Origin: Halobacteriovorax sp. GB3
GTDB lineage: Bacteria; Bdellovibrionota; Bacteriovoracia; Bacteriovoracales; Bacteriovoracaceae
NCBI RefSeq assembly: GCF_028649655.1
Contig: NZ_JAQSLN010000001.1
Coordinates: 558,001 to 622,000, forward strand
Reading direction: 5' to 3'
Length of the DNA: 64,000 nucleotides
Made by a program: the position numbers and the translations under genes. This document shows, one piece after another, positions 25,912 through 33,938 of this stretch (the first letter of the stretch is position 1; each line of letters starts with the position of its first letter). A model generated the notes under the pieces. It had not been told where the DNA came from. It saw only the letters and a program-made list of their open reading frames with translations, and made no database searches.

Positions 25912-26703
25912 CTATAAACCTATTAGATAATCTTCAAATGAACCTTTTAGGTTCTCCTTCACAAAAGGAGTAAGATCATCAAAGCAAAATTCTTTATGAT
26001 TTATTCCAAGGTTTGTTAATCCGAATTGGAGTCCTGAACGCTTACACAGAGAGTCAGACCAAACATATTGAGTCCATTCAGAGACCTGCTCATTTAAGCT
26101 ATTTTTAACAAATAAGTCTCGATAAACGAGACGCTTATTTAATGAATTATCAGTATGAAACAGACCTATTACTTTAGCGAACTCTTTGAAAGGCAGCGAA
26201 TAATTCTCAACACTTAAATTGAAACTCCTAAGTATTTTCATCGCCAAAACATCAATGTTTAGGTGTTGAAGGTCACTTGAGTCTATCTCATTACCGTAAT
26301 CGCTTGGAAATTCTTGTTCAAGGTAGTGTGAAACATGATTATCTACTTCACTTGGCCCATAGAGAAGATGCACTGTTTCGTGAGCAAGAATAAATAAGTG
26401 AAAATCCCTTGCCTCTCTTTCAGTATAAATATCGGTTAGGTTTTGAAGATAGTCAGTACAAACAATTGCATATTTTCCACCGTTCTTAAATTCATATCCA
26501 GGAGGCCTATACTTCATAAATGAGTTGAACTTTGCACATTCTTTTTTGTCATCTATTTCAAGAATAATTTTATCATTAAAAAGGGTGTTTATTTTTGAGA
26601 CGAGGTCTTTTGATTGTTTTATCAACTCATCAACTTCACTGGCCAATGAGTTAGAAGAAATTAACAAAACAGAGAAAATGAGTAAAATGACTTTTTTCTT
26701 CAT
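25912..26703 (-). CDS. Secreted zinc metallopeptidase-like protein
   Basis: 263 residues with signal peptide MKKKVILLIFSVLLISSNSLA. HETVH (108-112) in FILAHETVHLLYG is the HExxH zinc site, and HLNIDVLAMKIL about 35 residues later could give an acidic third ligand, as in gluzincin-like peptidases. Six cysteines suggest disulfides in the periplasm or outside. No exact family. It lies alone between two tRNA 3'-end-like sites, as if it were one gene block. Confidence 0.65.
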   Translation of the reverse strand: MKKKVILLIFSVLLISSNSLASEVDELIKQSKDLVSKINTLFNDKIILEIDDKKECAKFNSFMKYRPPGYEFKNGGKYAIVCTDYLQNLTDIYTEREARDFHLFILAHETVHLLYGPSEVDNHVSHYLEQEFPSDYGNEIDSSDLQHLNIDVLAMKILRSFNLSVENYSLPFKEFAKVIGLFHTDNSLNKRLVYRDLFVKNSLNEQVSEWTQYVWSDSLCKRSGLQFGLTNLGINHKEFCFDDLTPFVKENLKGSFEDYLIGL

Positions 26704-26877
26704 AATTATACCTTATTGCTAATTCCCTAACACTATATAGAAACTTAGGTAAATATCAATAGTTATTATGGTTTAGTGAAGTGTTTATATGTCAAAAACT
26801 TATACAGAATCTATAAATACCTTTAATTAAGCTACCAGATCATAAAACTCTAAGTATCGTGAGAATTTTTGTATTTC

Positions 26878-26910
26878 GGTTCGATATAAGGGAACTAGGG
26901 TCCACCATTT
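26878..26910 (+). repeat. tRNA-Ala 3'-end copy
   Basis: CGGTTCGAT, nine unrelated bases, then CTAGGGTCCACCATTT, which is identical to 16,914-16,929 at the tRNA end. The T loop and acceptor end are kept while the stem between them has changed. It abuts the 3' end of the S9-like gene. Confidence 0.8.
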
Positions 26911-28415
26911 TATTTCTTTAAAAACTCTAATACATTACTTTTCCAAAACTCATAGCCCTCTCTTCCTTTGATATTTTCTGGATCTTGAATCTCAGATAAC
27001 GTCGGGAAGCCATGCCCCCAGTCGTGTAAAATAACTTCAACTTTTTCTTTTCCTAAGGCATCCTGAAATTGCTTTGGTGAGTGCACTGAAGTGTTGCCTT
27101 GAAGCTCTGACTTACCTGTTAAAGCTAGCAATTCACCTTGAAAACCTTGCTTATGATGAAAAGGGGATTGGTTAAAGTAAGCTTCGGTATTACTTAGTGG
27201 CATTTCTTTTTCATAATTTTTTCTATGAAAGCTTTTGAATTCCTCTGTTTCAATTTGTTTTACTTGTTCCCATTGGGACTCTGTAAACTTTCCTTCTGGT
27301 CTAAATGAAAGAGCTCCATTAGTCCAATCATCATCAACAAAGTCTAGGTTTTTATCTTGATCAAGCTCTTGATCTAGATCATTGTAATAAGAGTAATAAC
27401 CATCAATAGTATTGAAGACGCCACTACTTGCAACCGTTTTACTGATTTTGTATTTATTTGTATGTTCTGATAGACGAGTCGCCATCAGTGCTGCCATGTG
27501 GCCTCCGCGTGAGTGACCAATGATATTTAGATTTTCTTTGTCTATAAGTACTTTGTCAGAGAGGCCTTTTAGGGATGTTAATACGTCTTTTATCCCATGA
27601 TTATGCATTTGCCCTGGTCCAGTTAGCCTAAATTCATTACTTAATTTTGCCTTACCACGAAAATTTGCAAGAAGGACTGTATAGCCAGCATCTCTTAGAA
27701 AATTAATTGTAGTAAGATCTTCGAAGTCATCATATACAGGTTCACTATGATAAGACCCCGTTCCTCCTTGAAGAAGTATGACAACTTTTTGCTTCTTCGA
27801 AGAATTATAGTCTTTTGGAAGATAATAAAATGAGTAAAAATCTATTCCATCATGAGTCTTCAATGGTAAGAGTTTTCTTTCTGGATCATGAGTTTCTGTT
27901 GGGTCTTCGTTCCAGCTTATTTTATTAGGCCACTTAGAATGGGAAGATATTTTTGCAATAAGTCTTTTTCCGTTTTTAATGTTATTTTTTACTAAATACT
28001 GGTGGCCATCTCTTTCTTCGAACCAAGCTCTTGTATCAGTATTAATAGGGATATCTACGGACTCGTTATTACTGAAAACTCTCAAATAAAGCTCTCTTGC
28101 TTTTTTATCAAGTTTTTTCTCTATCAGGTAATTCAATTCACCAACTTCATTTCTCCATTGGCATCTGACTTGATGGTTTTCTTTTTTAAGCTTTATTTTA
28201 TCGTTATCATTCCATTTACAGTTTATGGTATTTTCGAGTTTTTCTTTTTGCTTAAAACAATTATTTTCATTAGCCTGGTTTAAATCATTTGAAACGGCCT
28301 TGATTTGGGAAGGAATTTTCGTGATTTCTTTAAGAGAATATTCTTCGGCGTTTGCCTTATACAGACTGAAAATAAAGCATACAATGTTTAAAAAATAGAC
28401 ATACTTTCTCTTCAT
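26910..28415 (-). CDS. Secreted alpha/beta hydrolase, prolyl oligopeptidase (S9)-like
   Basis: 501 residues with signal peptide (MKRKYVYFLNIVCFIFSLYKANA). The C-terminal half is an alpha/beta hydrolase: oxyanion region VVILLQGGTGSYHSE, nucleophile elbow NIIGHSRGGHMAA, and catalytic His in HDWGHGFP near the end; the Asp probably lies in LLALTGKSELQ or a nearby loop. The N-terminal ~200 residues are Cys- and charge-rich and have no propeller repeats that I can see. Likely an extracellular peptidase or esterase. It is flanked by tRNA 3'-end-like sites (26,878 and 29,115). Confidence 0.78.
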   Translation of the reverse strand: MKRKYVYFLNIVCFIFSLYKANAEEYSLKEITKIPSQIKAVSNDLNQANENNCFKQKEKLENTINCKWNDNDKIKLKKENHQVRCQWRNEVGELNYLIEKKLDKKARELYLRVFSNNESVDIPINTDTRAWFEERDGHQYLVKNNIKNGKRLIAKISSHSKWPNKISWNEDPTETHDPERKLLPLKTHDGIDFYSFYYLPKDYNSSKKQKVVILLQGGTGSYHSEPVYDDFEDLTTINFLRDAGYTVLLANFRGKAKLSNEFRLTGPGQMHNHGIKDVLTSLKGLSDKVLIDKENLNIIGHSRGGHMAALMATRLSEHTNKYKISKTVASSGVFNTIDGYYSYYNDLDQELDQDKNLDFVDDDWTNGALSFRPEGKFTESQWEQVKQIETEEFKSFHRKNYEKEMPLSNTEAYFNQSPFHHKQGFQGELLALTGKSELQGNTSVHSPKQFQDALGKEKVEVILHDWGHGFPTLSEIQDPENIKGREGYEFWKSNVLEFLKK

Positions 28416-28521
28416 AAGTCCCTTTTATCAATAGGTTATCTTGTTTAATGAGTAAGTTACTTATTTTATAAGCAAGTAAGATGCCATATCTAAAAGAATG
28501 GCCTATTTAACTCGTAATTAA

Positions 28522-28584
28522 TTTTTTGGCGAGCAGAGGTACGTGACGAAGTGAAGCTCGCCGAAGGCGCGGCATACACGGGAA
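28522..28584 (+). repeat. Interspersed ~60-bp repeat, copy B
   Basis: T6 then GGCGAGCAGAGG, ACGAAGTGAAGCTCGCCGA, AGGCGCGGCATACACGGGAA. GGCGAGC and GCTCGCC form a perfect 7-bp stem here. It differs from copy A at only a few positions. Confidence 0.85.
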
Positions 28585-28585
28585 C

Positions 28586-28725
28586 AAAGTAAGGGAAGTA
28601 ATACGGATACTATAAAGACAATTGACCCTAGTCATCCAGATCTTTAACATACAAGTGATATTAGTCCGATTAGATATGTGCCAAATGGTGGATTTGGTGA
28701 TTCTCCATCTAAAACCAACAAGTAA
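28586..28725 (+). pseudogene. Possible remnant of a coding 3' end
   Basis: Between repeat B and the next gene a frame reads IDPSHPDL, one stop, HTSDISPIRYVPNGGFGDSP and a final stop. The composition looks like protein rather than random AT-rich DNA, so this may be the worn C-terminal tail of a displaced gene. Weak evidence. Confidence 0.3.
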
Positions 28726-28735
28726 AGGATTTTCT

Positions 28736-29089
28736 TTGAAAAATAGAAGAAAAGAAAGAATTCTATTAAGTTTCTACATAGTTATAAATTTAATAATAGC
28801 TATAATTTTTTATTCGAAATTGAGTCTTTGGATATTTTTCGGATCTGTCATTTTATATTTTCTTCCATATCTGGAAAGAGGTGTCGTCACATATAGATAT
28901 TTTAATGAAGTAAGCTTAAAGTCTTATCTTATCAATATTTTATTATTTTCATCTGTCGGCGCATATCTATATAGCTTAATGATTAATGTTTTTGGCCAAG
29001 AAGTGGCAATGAACTTTCTTCTATCTTTCTCTTTTTCTTTTTGCTTTTTTACGCTCTTTCTAAAATTAATACGTGAGCCGAAGAAATAA
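28736..29089 (+). CDS. Small inner-membrane protein, unknown
   Basis: About 117 residues with four hydrophobic segments (ILLSFYIVINLIIAIIFY, LWIFFGSVILYFL, YLINILLFSSVGAYLYSLM, FLLSFSFSFCFFTLFL) and basic ends. I start at TTG 28736, because AAAGGA (28724-28729) lies six bases before it and the upstream reading to 28,622 runs through the remnant. No family recognised. Similar in size and topology to the protein at 20,306, and like it placed behind a copy of the ~60-bp repeat. Confidence 0.6.
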   Translation: MKNRRKERILLSFYIVINLIIAIIFYSKLSLWIFFGSVILYFLPYLERGVVTYRYFNEVSLKSYLINILLFSSVGAYLYSLMINVFGQEVAMNFLLSFSFSFCFFTLFLKLIREPKK

Positions 29090-29114
29090 TGTATCTTTTT
29101 TTTCAGTCAAAAAA

Positions 29115-29144
29115 GTTCGATATTTCGGAAGTAAGGTCCACCAT
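29115..29144 (+). repeat. tRNA-Ala 3'-end copy (degenerate)
   Basis: GTTCGATATTTCGGAAGTAA then GGTCCACCAT. Same length and layout as the copy at 26,878 (GTTCGATAT...GGAA...GGTCCACCAT), five bases longer than the true tRNA end, so these two copies share an ancestor. Confidence 0.7.
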
Positions 29145-29229
29145 AACAGCTTTGTATATGAGTCTCAAATTTAATAGGGCCTGTTCATATTCAAATAGGA
29201 GATTATAAATATCATTGCTAGGAGCTTCT

Positions 29230-30030
29230 ATGGAATTGAAATTTGAAGTTTTTAAAAATGTTTTCTATGAATATGAAGTAACTTTTAATGATGGAGAGTA
29301 TCTCTTAGGAAGTGGTTTTTACCTATCTGATAACAAATCCTTTTGGGAGGATTATTGTAATAATAAAGAAGTTACCTCATTAATGTATGAGTATTTCTAT
29401 GTCTATGGAACCCCCGCCGGATTTAATAGTTTATTATATCAAGCAATATCTTATTTTTTAGCACGAAAGAAGGATAAACTAATTGTAGGATCTTTTTTTG
29501 GTGATATGGGAATAAGTTCTTCAAGAGCAGATGAGACTACTACGTATCTAAAGGACCGTTTGTATTTATCCTCCAAGTGGGAATATTTAGAGAATAATGT
29601 TTTTGAGAAAAGTTCAGATGAGGCTCTCTTAGAAATCTCCAGTTTTGGGGAGCTTGTAAATGCTGTCAGAATAAGTTCATCAGATGTATCAGGAGCTACA
29701 CTTTATAGAACTTCATCTTTTCAAGAGTTAGCTTTAAACTTCGACAAAGCCAGTAATACCCCAGATTTAACTGAAATTCTTAAACAAGATGATCTCTTTG
29801 TTCATTTTTATATAGATGAAGATGGCGATTATAAAGATGGAATTATAATAAAATCAAAGACTGATATTAGTGACATAATAAGTGAAGTTGAAAAGAGGAC
29901 GAATTTATTTATTTCAAAGTTTAAAGAAGATTTCCATAAAAAGAAAAATGTTCTTGAGGTCGTGAAGTTGTTGGAAGAGCTACTTTTAAATTGTTTTGAT
30001 ATTAAGACAAAAGGGACATTAGATTTATGA
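29230..30030 (+). CDS. Orphan protein, unknown, with truncated paralogues nearby
   Basis: About 266 residues, acidic, no signal peptide, family not recognised. The N-terminal part has FNDGEYLLGSGFYLSDN; the C-terminal ~120 residues (from SSDEALLEISSFGELV to LLEELLLNCFDIKTKG) are clearly related to the fragment at 30,385-30,762. AGGAG before ATG 29230 decides the start over TTG 29215. A 21-base exact piece of it also occurs at 32,227-32,247. The preceding leader shares GAGTCTC-n-AATTTAATAGGGC with 22,612-22,633. Confidence 0.6.
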   Translation: MELKFEVFKNVFYEYEVTFNDGEYLLGSGFYLSDNKSFWEDYCNNKEVTSLMYEYFYVYGTPAGFNSLLYQAISYFLARKKDKLIVGSFFGDMGISSSRADETTTYLKDRLYLSSKWEYLENNVFEKSSDEALLEISSFGELVNAVRISSSDVSGATLYRTSSFQELALNFDKASNTPDLTEILKQDDLFVHFYIDEDGDYKDGIIIKSKTDISDIISEVEKRTNLFISKFKEDFHKKKNVLEVVKLLEELLLNCFDIKTKGTLDL

Positions 30031-30087
30031 AGAGGCTTGTTTTGATTTGGAATTTTGATCCACATTTTGTCTACAAGGAATTCAAAA

Positions 30088-30245
30088 AAGATAGTCATTA
30101 AAGTTATATAAAGTTAGTCTTTGCTAAAGTTAATTCTGAGATATTTTACTTGAGTGATGTTAAGAAAAATTGATTGTTGAGTGCGCGATCAATGGGCCGG
30201 TCAAGAATAAGTTTAAGAAGAGCTTTATCTCGTATACAGTTTCAA
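30088..30245. repeat. Duplicated segment, copy 2
   Basis: Aligns with 22,083-22,240 (leader and first codons of the 22,191 gene). The similarity ends near CAGTTTC, where the sequence switches to a paralogue of the 29,230 gene. Confidence 0.7.
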
Positions 30246-30762
30246 AACATTTTGGTCATATATAGTTACTAATGAAATTAATTTTCGAGGAGAACCGAAT
30301 CATAAAGTTATAGATGGATTTCAAAAAGCTAGGGAATCATCAGATGTATTCGAAATTAAAAATTTTGGGGAACTCATCTCTCTTATGAAAGCTAGTAATG
30401 ATATTGTCTTTAGCGGATATTTTTTTAGTGTAAATTCTCCGGAAAAAATAGCTTCATCTTTGTATAGTAAAGAATCTAGTCCTAATTTCAATGTTTGTCT
30501 GGAAGATGATGAATTATTTCTTTTTTTAGAGATGGGTACAGAAGATGAATTTGGTGACTCTATTGTTATTCATTCTCGTTCTGATATTGACTTGAAAATT
30601 AAAAGAATTGAAGTGATGGCCAACAAGTTTATCAATAAGTTTGAAAAAGAATATTTCCTCATACAAACAAGCAAAGAATTATGTGATTTTCTTATTGATT
30701 TGCTTAAAGAGTGTTTTGATATTGAGAGCAGAGGAGCTGCTGATTATAAGTATAAGACTTAG
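30191..30762 (+). pseudogene. Chimeric remnant: start of the 22,191 family joined to the end of the 29,230 family
   Basis: ATG 30191 reads MGRSRISLRRALSRIQFQ, like the start of the 22,191 protein, and stops after ~20 codons. In another frame, from about 30,250, a reading continues through ESSDVFEIKNFGELISLM and on to 30,762; from there 125 codons (30,385 on) match the C-terminal third of the 29,230 protein (SFGELV, DLFVHFYID, LEELLLNCFDIKTKG versus NFGELI, ELFLFLEMG, LIDLLKECFDIESRG). A recombination between two accessory genes, probably without function unless the 30,385 ATG is used. Confidence 0.7.
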
Positions 30763-30830
30763 TGAAGAGCCGTTCGTGTAGTAATAAATAAAGGTATTAT
30801 GACTCAATTATTTCCGTTAAAATAGAGCTT

Positions 30831-31376
30831 ATGAAAATTGTTATAGAAACATATATTAAAACTAGAGATGATTATGATTTTTGTTATTCAGTTAAAAAAA
30901 TCATTAAAAATAGAATTTTGTATAATTATAATAGTGATTTTAAATACAACTTTTCTCCAATCGACAAGGTTAGTGAATACCCCATTACAGAGGGAATGTA
31001 TGATTATATAGAAGGGGCCATTGTCTTCTATGTCAATGATGTGAAAATTACTGATTGGGAAAATTGGGATGATCTAGTTTATCTCTGGGCATTTTTATAT
31101 AGGGAAGTTAGTCAGAGTTCTCTCTTGAAACGTTGTGATCATGAGTACGCTGATACCTATGGTATACTTACTTTTATTCCATTAGATAGTGGCCTCGTAG
31201 ACATTTATTACAATGAAGAAAAAAAAGCTTCTGTAGATAGACTATCGTTAATGAAAGCTATTATTTTAGAGGCAGATCGTTTTTTCCAAGTTCTTTGGCA
31301 AATTCGCCCAAAATTAATAGAGGATTATGATTGGGTTGTTGAATTTCTTGAGCAAGACAAGAGAAAGTTTTTTTAA
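30831..31376 (+). CDS. Orphan family protein, paralogue 2 of 3
   Basis: 181 residues, acidic, cytoplasmic. Shares with paralogues 1 and 3 IETYIKTRDDYDFCYSVKK, NRILYNYNSDFKYNF, EGMYDYIEGAIVFYV, TDWENWDDLVYLW, DTYGILTFIP and ADRFFQVLWQIRPKL. Unlike the others the linker region has VSQSSLLKRCDHEY. The ~50 bases before the ATG resemble those before paralogue 3 (AAATAA-GG, CAATTAT), so leader and gene were duplicated together. No catalytic motif is seen; the conserved Trp/Asn/Asp patches suggest a binding protein. Confidence 0.72.
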   Translation: MKIVIETYIKTRDDYDFCYSVKKIIKNRILYNYNSDFKYNFSPIDKVSEYPITEGMYDYIEGAIVFYVNDVKITDWENWDDLVYLWAFLYREVSQSSLLKRCDHEYADTYGILTFIPLDSGLVDIYYNEEKKASVDRLSLMKAIILEADRFFQVLWQIRPKLIEDYDWVVEFLEQDKRKFF

Positions 31377-31559
31377 TTTTTTCGTTCTTCTGTTATTTGA
31401 GTATTCATTGTTTTTATCGCCGCATAACTACAATTTCCAATAGGGGAAATGAGCACCATTCAATTAAATAATTAAGTTAACTGAACGAATCGGCAGTGAT
31501 AAAGTTTCAGTACAAATAAATAAGGGTGTAATTACACAATTATATCCAATGGATTAAAA

Positions 31560-32111
31560 ATGAAAAAAATTACTTTAAAAACTTTTATTCAGACAAGTTG
31601 GGATATACCGTTTGCTTACAGTGTAAAAAAAATCGAACGTAGAAGAATTATTTATAATTATAATAAAGATTTTGAAAACAATTTTGTAAAAATGAAGGAT
31701 GTCCATGAACTTCCAATTCAACATGATATGTATGACCATATTCAAGGAGCAGTTCTTTTTAAAATTGGTGATAGCGTAATTGTGGACTGTGAAAATTGGG
31801 ATGAATTAATAGGTTATTGGACATTTTTGTATATAGGATTAAGTGAAAGTCGTTTTGAGAAGGACTATTTACATACTTATGCCGAGACATACGGTTATCT
31901 TGATTTTCGGGTGAAAAACTCAGAGGAAGTAGATATCTTTTATAATAAAGAGTACAAAGCGACGGCCAATAAAAAAGAGTTAATGCGAGAAGTTGTTTTA
32001 GCAGCTGAAGAATTCTTCAATTTCCTTTGGACTGTTCGACCAAAGTTAAAAAAACAATATTCGGTTGAATTAGGAATGATTAAAAGAGATAAAGAGATTT
32101 ACTGCCAATAA
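31560..32111 (+). CDS. Orphan family protein, paralogue 3 of 3
   Basis: 183 residues, homologous to the proteins at 17,181 and 30,831: IKTFIQTSWDIPFAYSVKK-like start, RRIIYNYNKDFENNF, HDMYDHIQGAVLFKI, VDCENWDELIGYW, ETYGYLDFRV, and AEEFFNFLWTVRPKL. Here the usual Asp-Trp before the Glu/Asn is Asp-Cys (VDCENW). It is followed by a 137-base gap that holds a fragment of the 29,230 gene. Role unknown. Confidence 0.72.
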   Translation: MKKITLKTFIQTSWDIPFAYSVKKIERRRIIYNYNKDFENNFVKMKDVHELPIQHDMYDHIQGAVLFKIGDSVIVDCENWDELIGYWTFLYIGLSESRFEKDYLHTYAETYGYLDFRVKNSEEVDIFYNKEYKATANKKELMREVVLAAEEFFNFLWTVRPKLKKQYSVELGMIKRDKEIYCQ

Positions 32112-32206
32112 TTTCATTATGTCGAAATTCAAATCTAGTTTAAGTTTAAAGAGAAACGATCTCTGGAATTTGTGAAAAGATAGAAAGGTGCGATGGAAAG
32201 AAACGT

Positions 32207-32248
32207 TCTTTCTGCTCTTGTAAGAACTGTCAGAATAAGTTCATCAGT
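32207..32248 (+). pseudogene. Short fragment of the 29,230 gene family
   Basis: CTGTCAGAATAAGTTCATCAG (21 bases) at 32,227-32,247 also occurs at 29,663-29,683 inside the 29,230 gene, and the bases just before (GCTCTTGTAAGAA versus GCTTGTAAATG) also align. A leftover of a third copy, with no open frame of its own. Confidence 0.65.
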
Positions 32249-33061
32249 TCACGATTTGTGAAAGTTATCCATTAGCTCTAAGCAACCTTCATTATTTTTT
32301 GGAATCCATACCTTTGGGTAATCATGGATTTTTATAATTCTTCTAAAATCTATTAGCTCTTTGGCAATTGGTGCCTTTTCACTTTGGATCGTGATTCCAT
32401 TTTCACTTAGTAGATCATTGAGAAGATAGCCATTAAAGCCTTTATAGTAGGAATCAACGACCCATGTCTTTCCTTTGTGTTCAACTGTGACAAATCCGTG
32501 GTTTTCAACAATATTATAATCTTCGGCATTGTTAACCCGTCGTATTTCAGCGTACGTATGTTTATTTTTTATTCCTGCACTATTTAAAAGTAGATGAATG
32601 AGTAGAGCGTGTTCACGACAAACACCAACAGAGCAGTCAATGTATTCGCTTAGTGGGATATCAAGTTCACTATCTTTGTAGTATCTGGTTAGGTTTATAT
32701 AGCTAGGGGAATCATAGTCGCGCTCACGTAGGGCCTTCTTAGAAACTAGATCACTTATTTTAGAAATCTTTGTCCAAAAATCGGATTCTTCTTCTCCAAT
32801 TAACTTCGCTTCATTTAGGTATTGCTTTAATAGAGGAGTATCAAGATCGATAATGTAGTTGGGTTGCATACCATCATATGCTAAAGATCCTTCCACAACA
32901 CTATTATTGGGGATGTTCTCAATGCTACCGCCATCAACCTGATGATAAGATGAGAAGTCAGTTATCTGTGCAGGTTTCCTAAAGTAAGAGTTATCTACTG
33001 ATAAAAAACTTAAACTGAATAGTGTCGCTAAAGTGAGAGCGAATATAGATACTTTTCTCAT
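32249..33061 (-). CDS. Exported transglutaminase-like (cysteine protease fold) protein
   Basis: 270 residues with an N-terminal hydrophobic signal or anchor (SIFALTLATLFSLSFLSV). The core matches transglutaminase-like enzymes: YIDCSVGVCREHALLIHLLLNSAGI puts the nucleophile Cys before the long helix, VENHGFVTVEHKGKTW supplies the His, and VVDSYYKG the Asp. Such enzymes cleave or crosslink peptides. The start codon overlaps the stop of the upstream gene (ATGA), so the two are translated as a pair; together they look like an exported enzyme pair. Confidence 0.75.
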   Translation of the reverse strand: MRKVSIFALTLATLFSLSFLSVDNSYFRKPAQITDFSSYHQVDGGSIENIPNNSVVEGSLAYDGMQPNYIIDLDTPLLKQYLNEAKLIGEEESDFWTKISKISDLVSKKALRERDYDSPSYINLTRYYKDSELDIPLSEYIDCSVGVCREHALLIHLLLNSAGIKNKHTYAEIRRVNNAEDYNIVENHGFVTVEHKGKTWVVDSYYKGFNGYLLNDLLSENGITIQSEKAPIAKELIDFRRIIKIHDYPKVWIPKNNEGCLELMDNFHKS

Positions 33062-33699
33062 TCTTTTTCGCTTGTCCTAGAGCCTATCTGAAAAATGTCA
33101 TTTCGTTGTAAATCATAGGCCCAAACGTTGGTAATCGCTTCAACTGGTATTGTCTCTTTTAATCTTCCTGCAACCTTCGGTCTGTCGGAACTTGGCCAAG
33201 GTAGTTTATCTGCATCAAATTGGAAGATTATATTCAAAATGAGGTGATCTCCATCAACTTTTAGAATATTTCCTCGAAAGTTTGAGGCCGCAACGCCGTA
33301 GTTGAGTCGAACCCCTGTAGAAATATAATGACCGTCCCATGAGGATGCTTTTTCAGGTTCAATTCCATTTCTTAGAATATGTTCTAAGCTATCCTTATCT
33401 AAGGTCATAACACGATAGTATGTCTGAGCTGGATTATGAGGGAAAATATCATGAAATTTTTCCCAAGGTTTATTTGTATTGAAATATTCCTTTCTAATTT
33501 CTAAGGCATATTTAACTTGAGAGGCGTATTCTAAGACTTCTTTCATCGGAAGAATCTTTAGCCCCTGAAAATCAGTTGTTTTGACTACTTTTCTATGAAA
33601 AGCCTCTAAGAGGTCATGACAAGACTTTTCTGCTGAAAGGGTTTTTTGCGCAGAAAGAATAATTAATATAAAAGTAACTTTTTTCCAAAATGAGTTCAT
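33058..33699 (-). CDS. Secreted protein, possibly ADP-ribosyltransferase-like
   Basis: About 213 residues with signal peptide MNSFWKKVTFILIILSAQKTLSA. The start ATG 33699 is chosen over 33756 because AAGG precedes it and it opens the signal peptide. The region TYYRVMTLDKDSLEHILRNG, then WDGHYISTGVRLNYGVAAS, and IPVEAITNVWAYD near the end resembles the Arg / Ser-Thr-Gly / Glu arrangement of ADP-ribosyltransferase-like folds. The match is by eye and weak. Operon with the transglutaminase-like gene. Confidence 0.5.
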   Translation of the reverse strand: MNSFWKKVTFILIILSAQKTLSAEKSCHDLLEAFHRKVVKTTDFQGLKILPMKEVLEYASQVKYALEIRKEYFNTNKPWEKFHDIFPHNPAQTYYRVMTLDKDSLEHILRNGIEPEKASSWDGHYISTGVRLNYGVAASNFRGNILKVDGDHLILNIIFQFDADKLPWPSSDRPKVAGRLKETIPVEAITNVWAYDLQRNDIFQIGSRTSEKE

Positions 33700-33938
33700 T
33701 TCTAACCTTACTTGTTTTGTGTCGAAAAACTTCTTTATTGTATAAAGCTTATACAAATCAAAACAATTTATTTTTGCTAACTTATAAGAAATGCAATGCC
33801 ATCTATATGTAGGTAATTAAATGCATTTTTTATGCCAAGCCTCATCTCCTGATAGAGGAGTGTATTTCTTTCAACTTGTCCAAGCAAAATGACTTTTCTT
33901 GATATAAAGGTCCTACATTATTCAAAGATAGGCCCATT

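Noticed and set aside
28622-28735. Longer start for the 28,736 membrane protein
   Set aside because: The extension passes through the degenerate remnant and has no ribosome site, while AAAGGA lies before TTG 28736.
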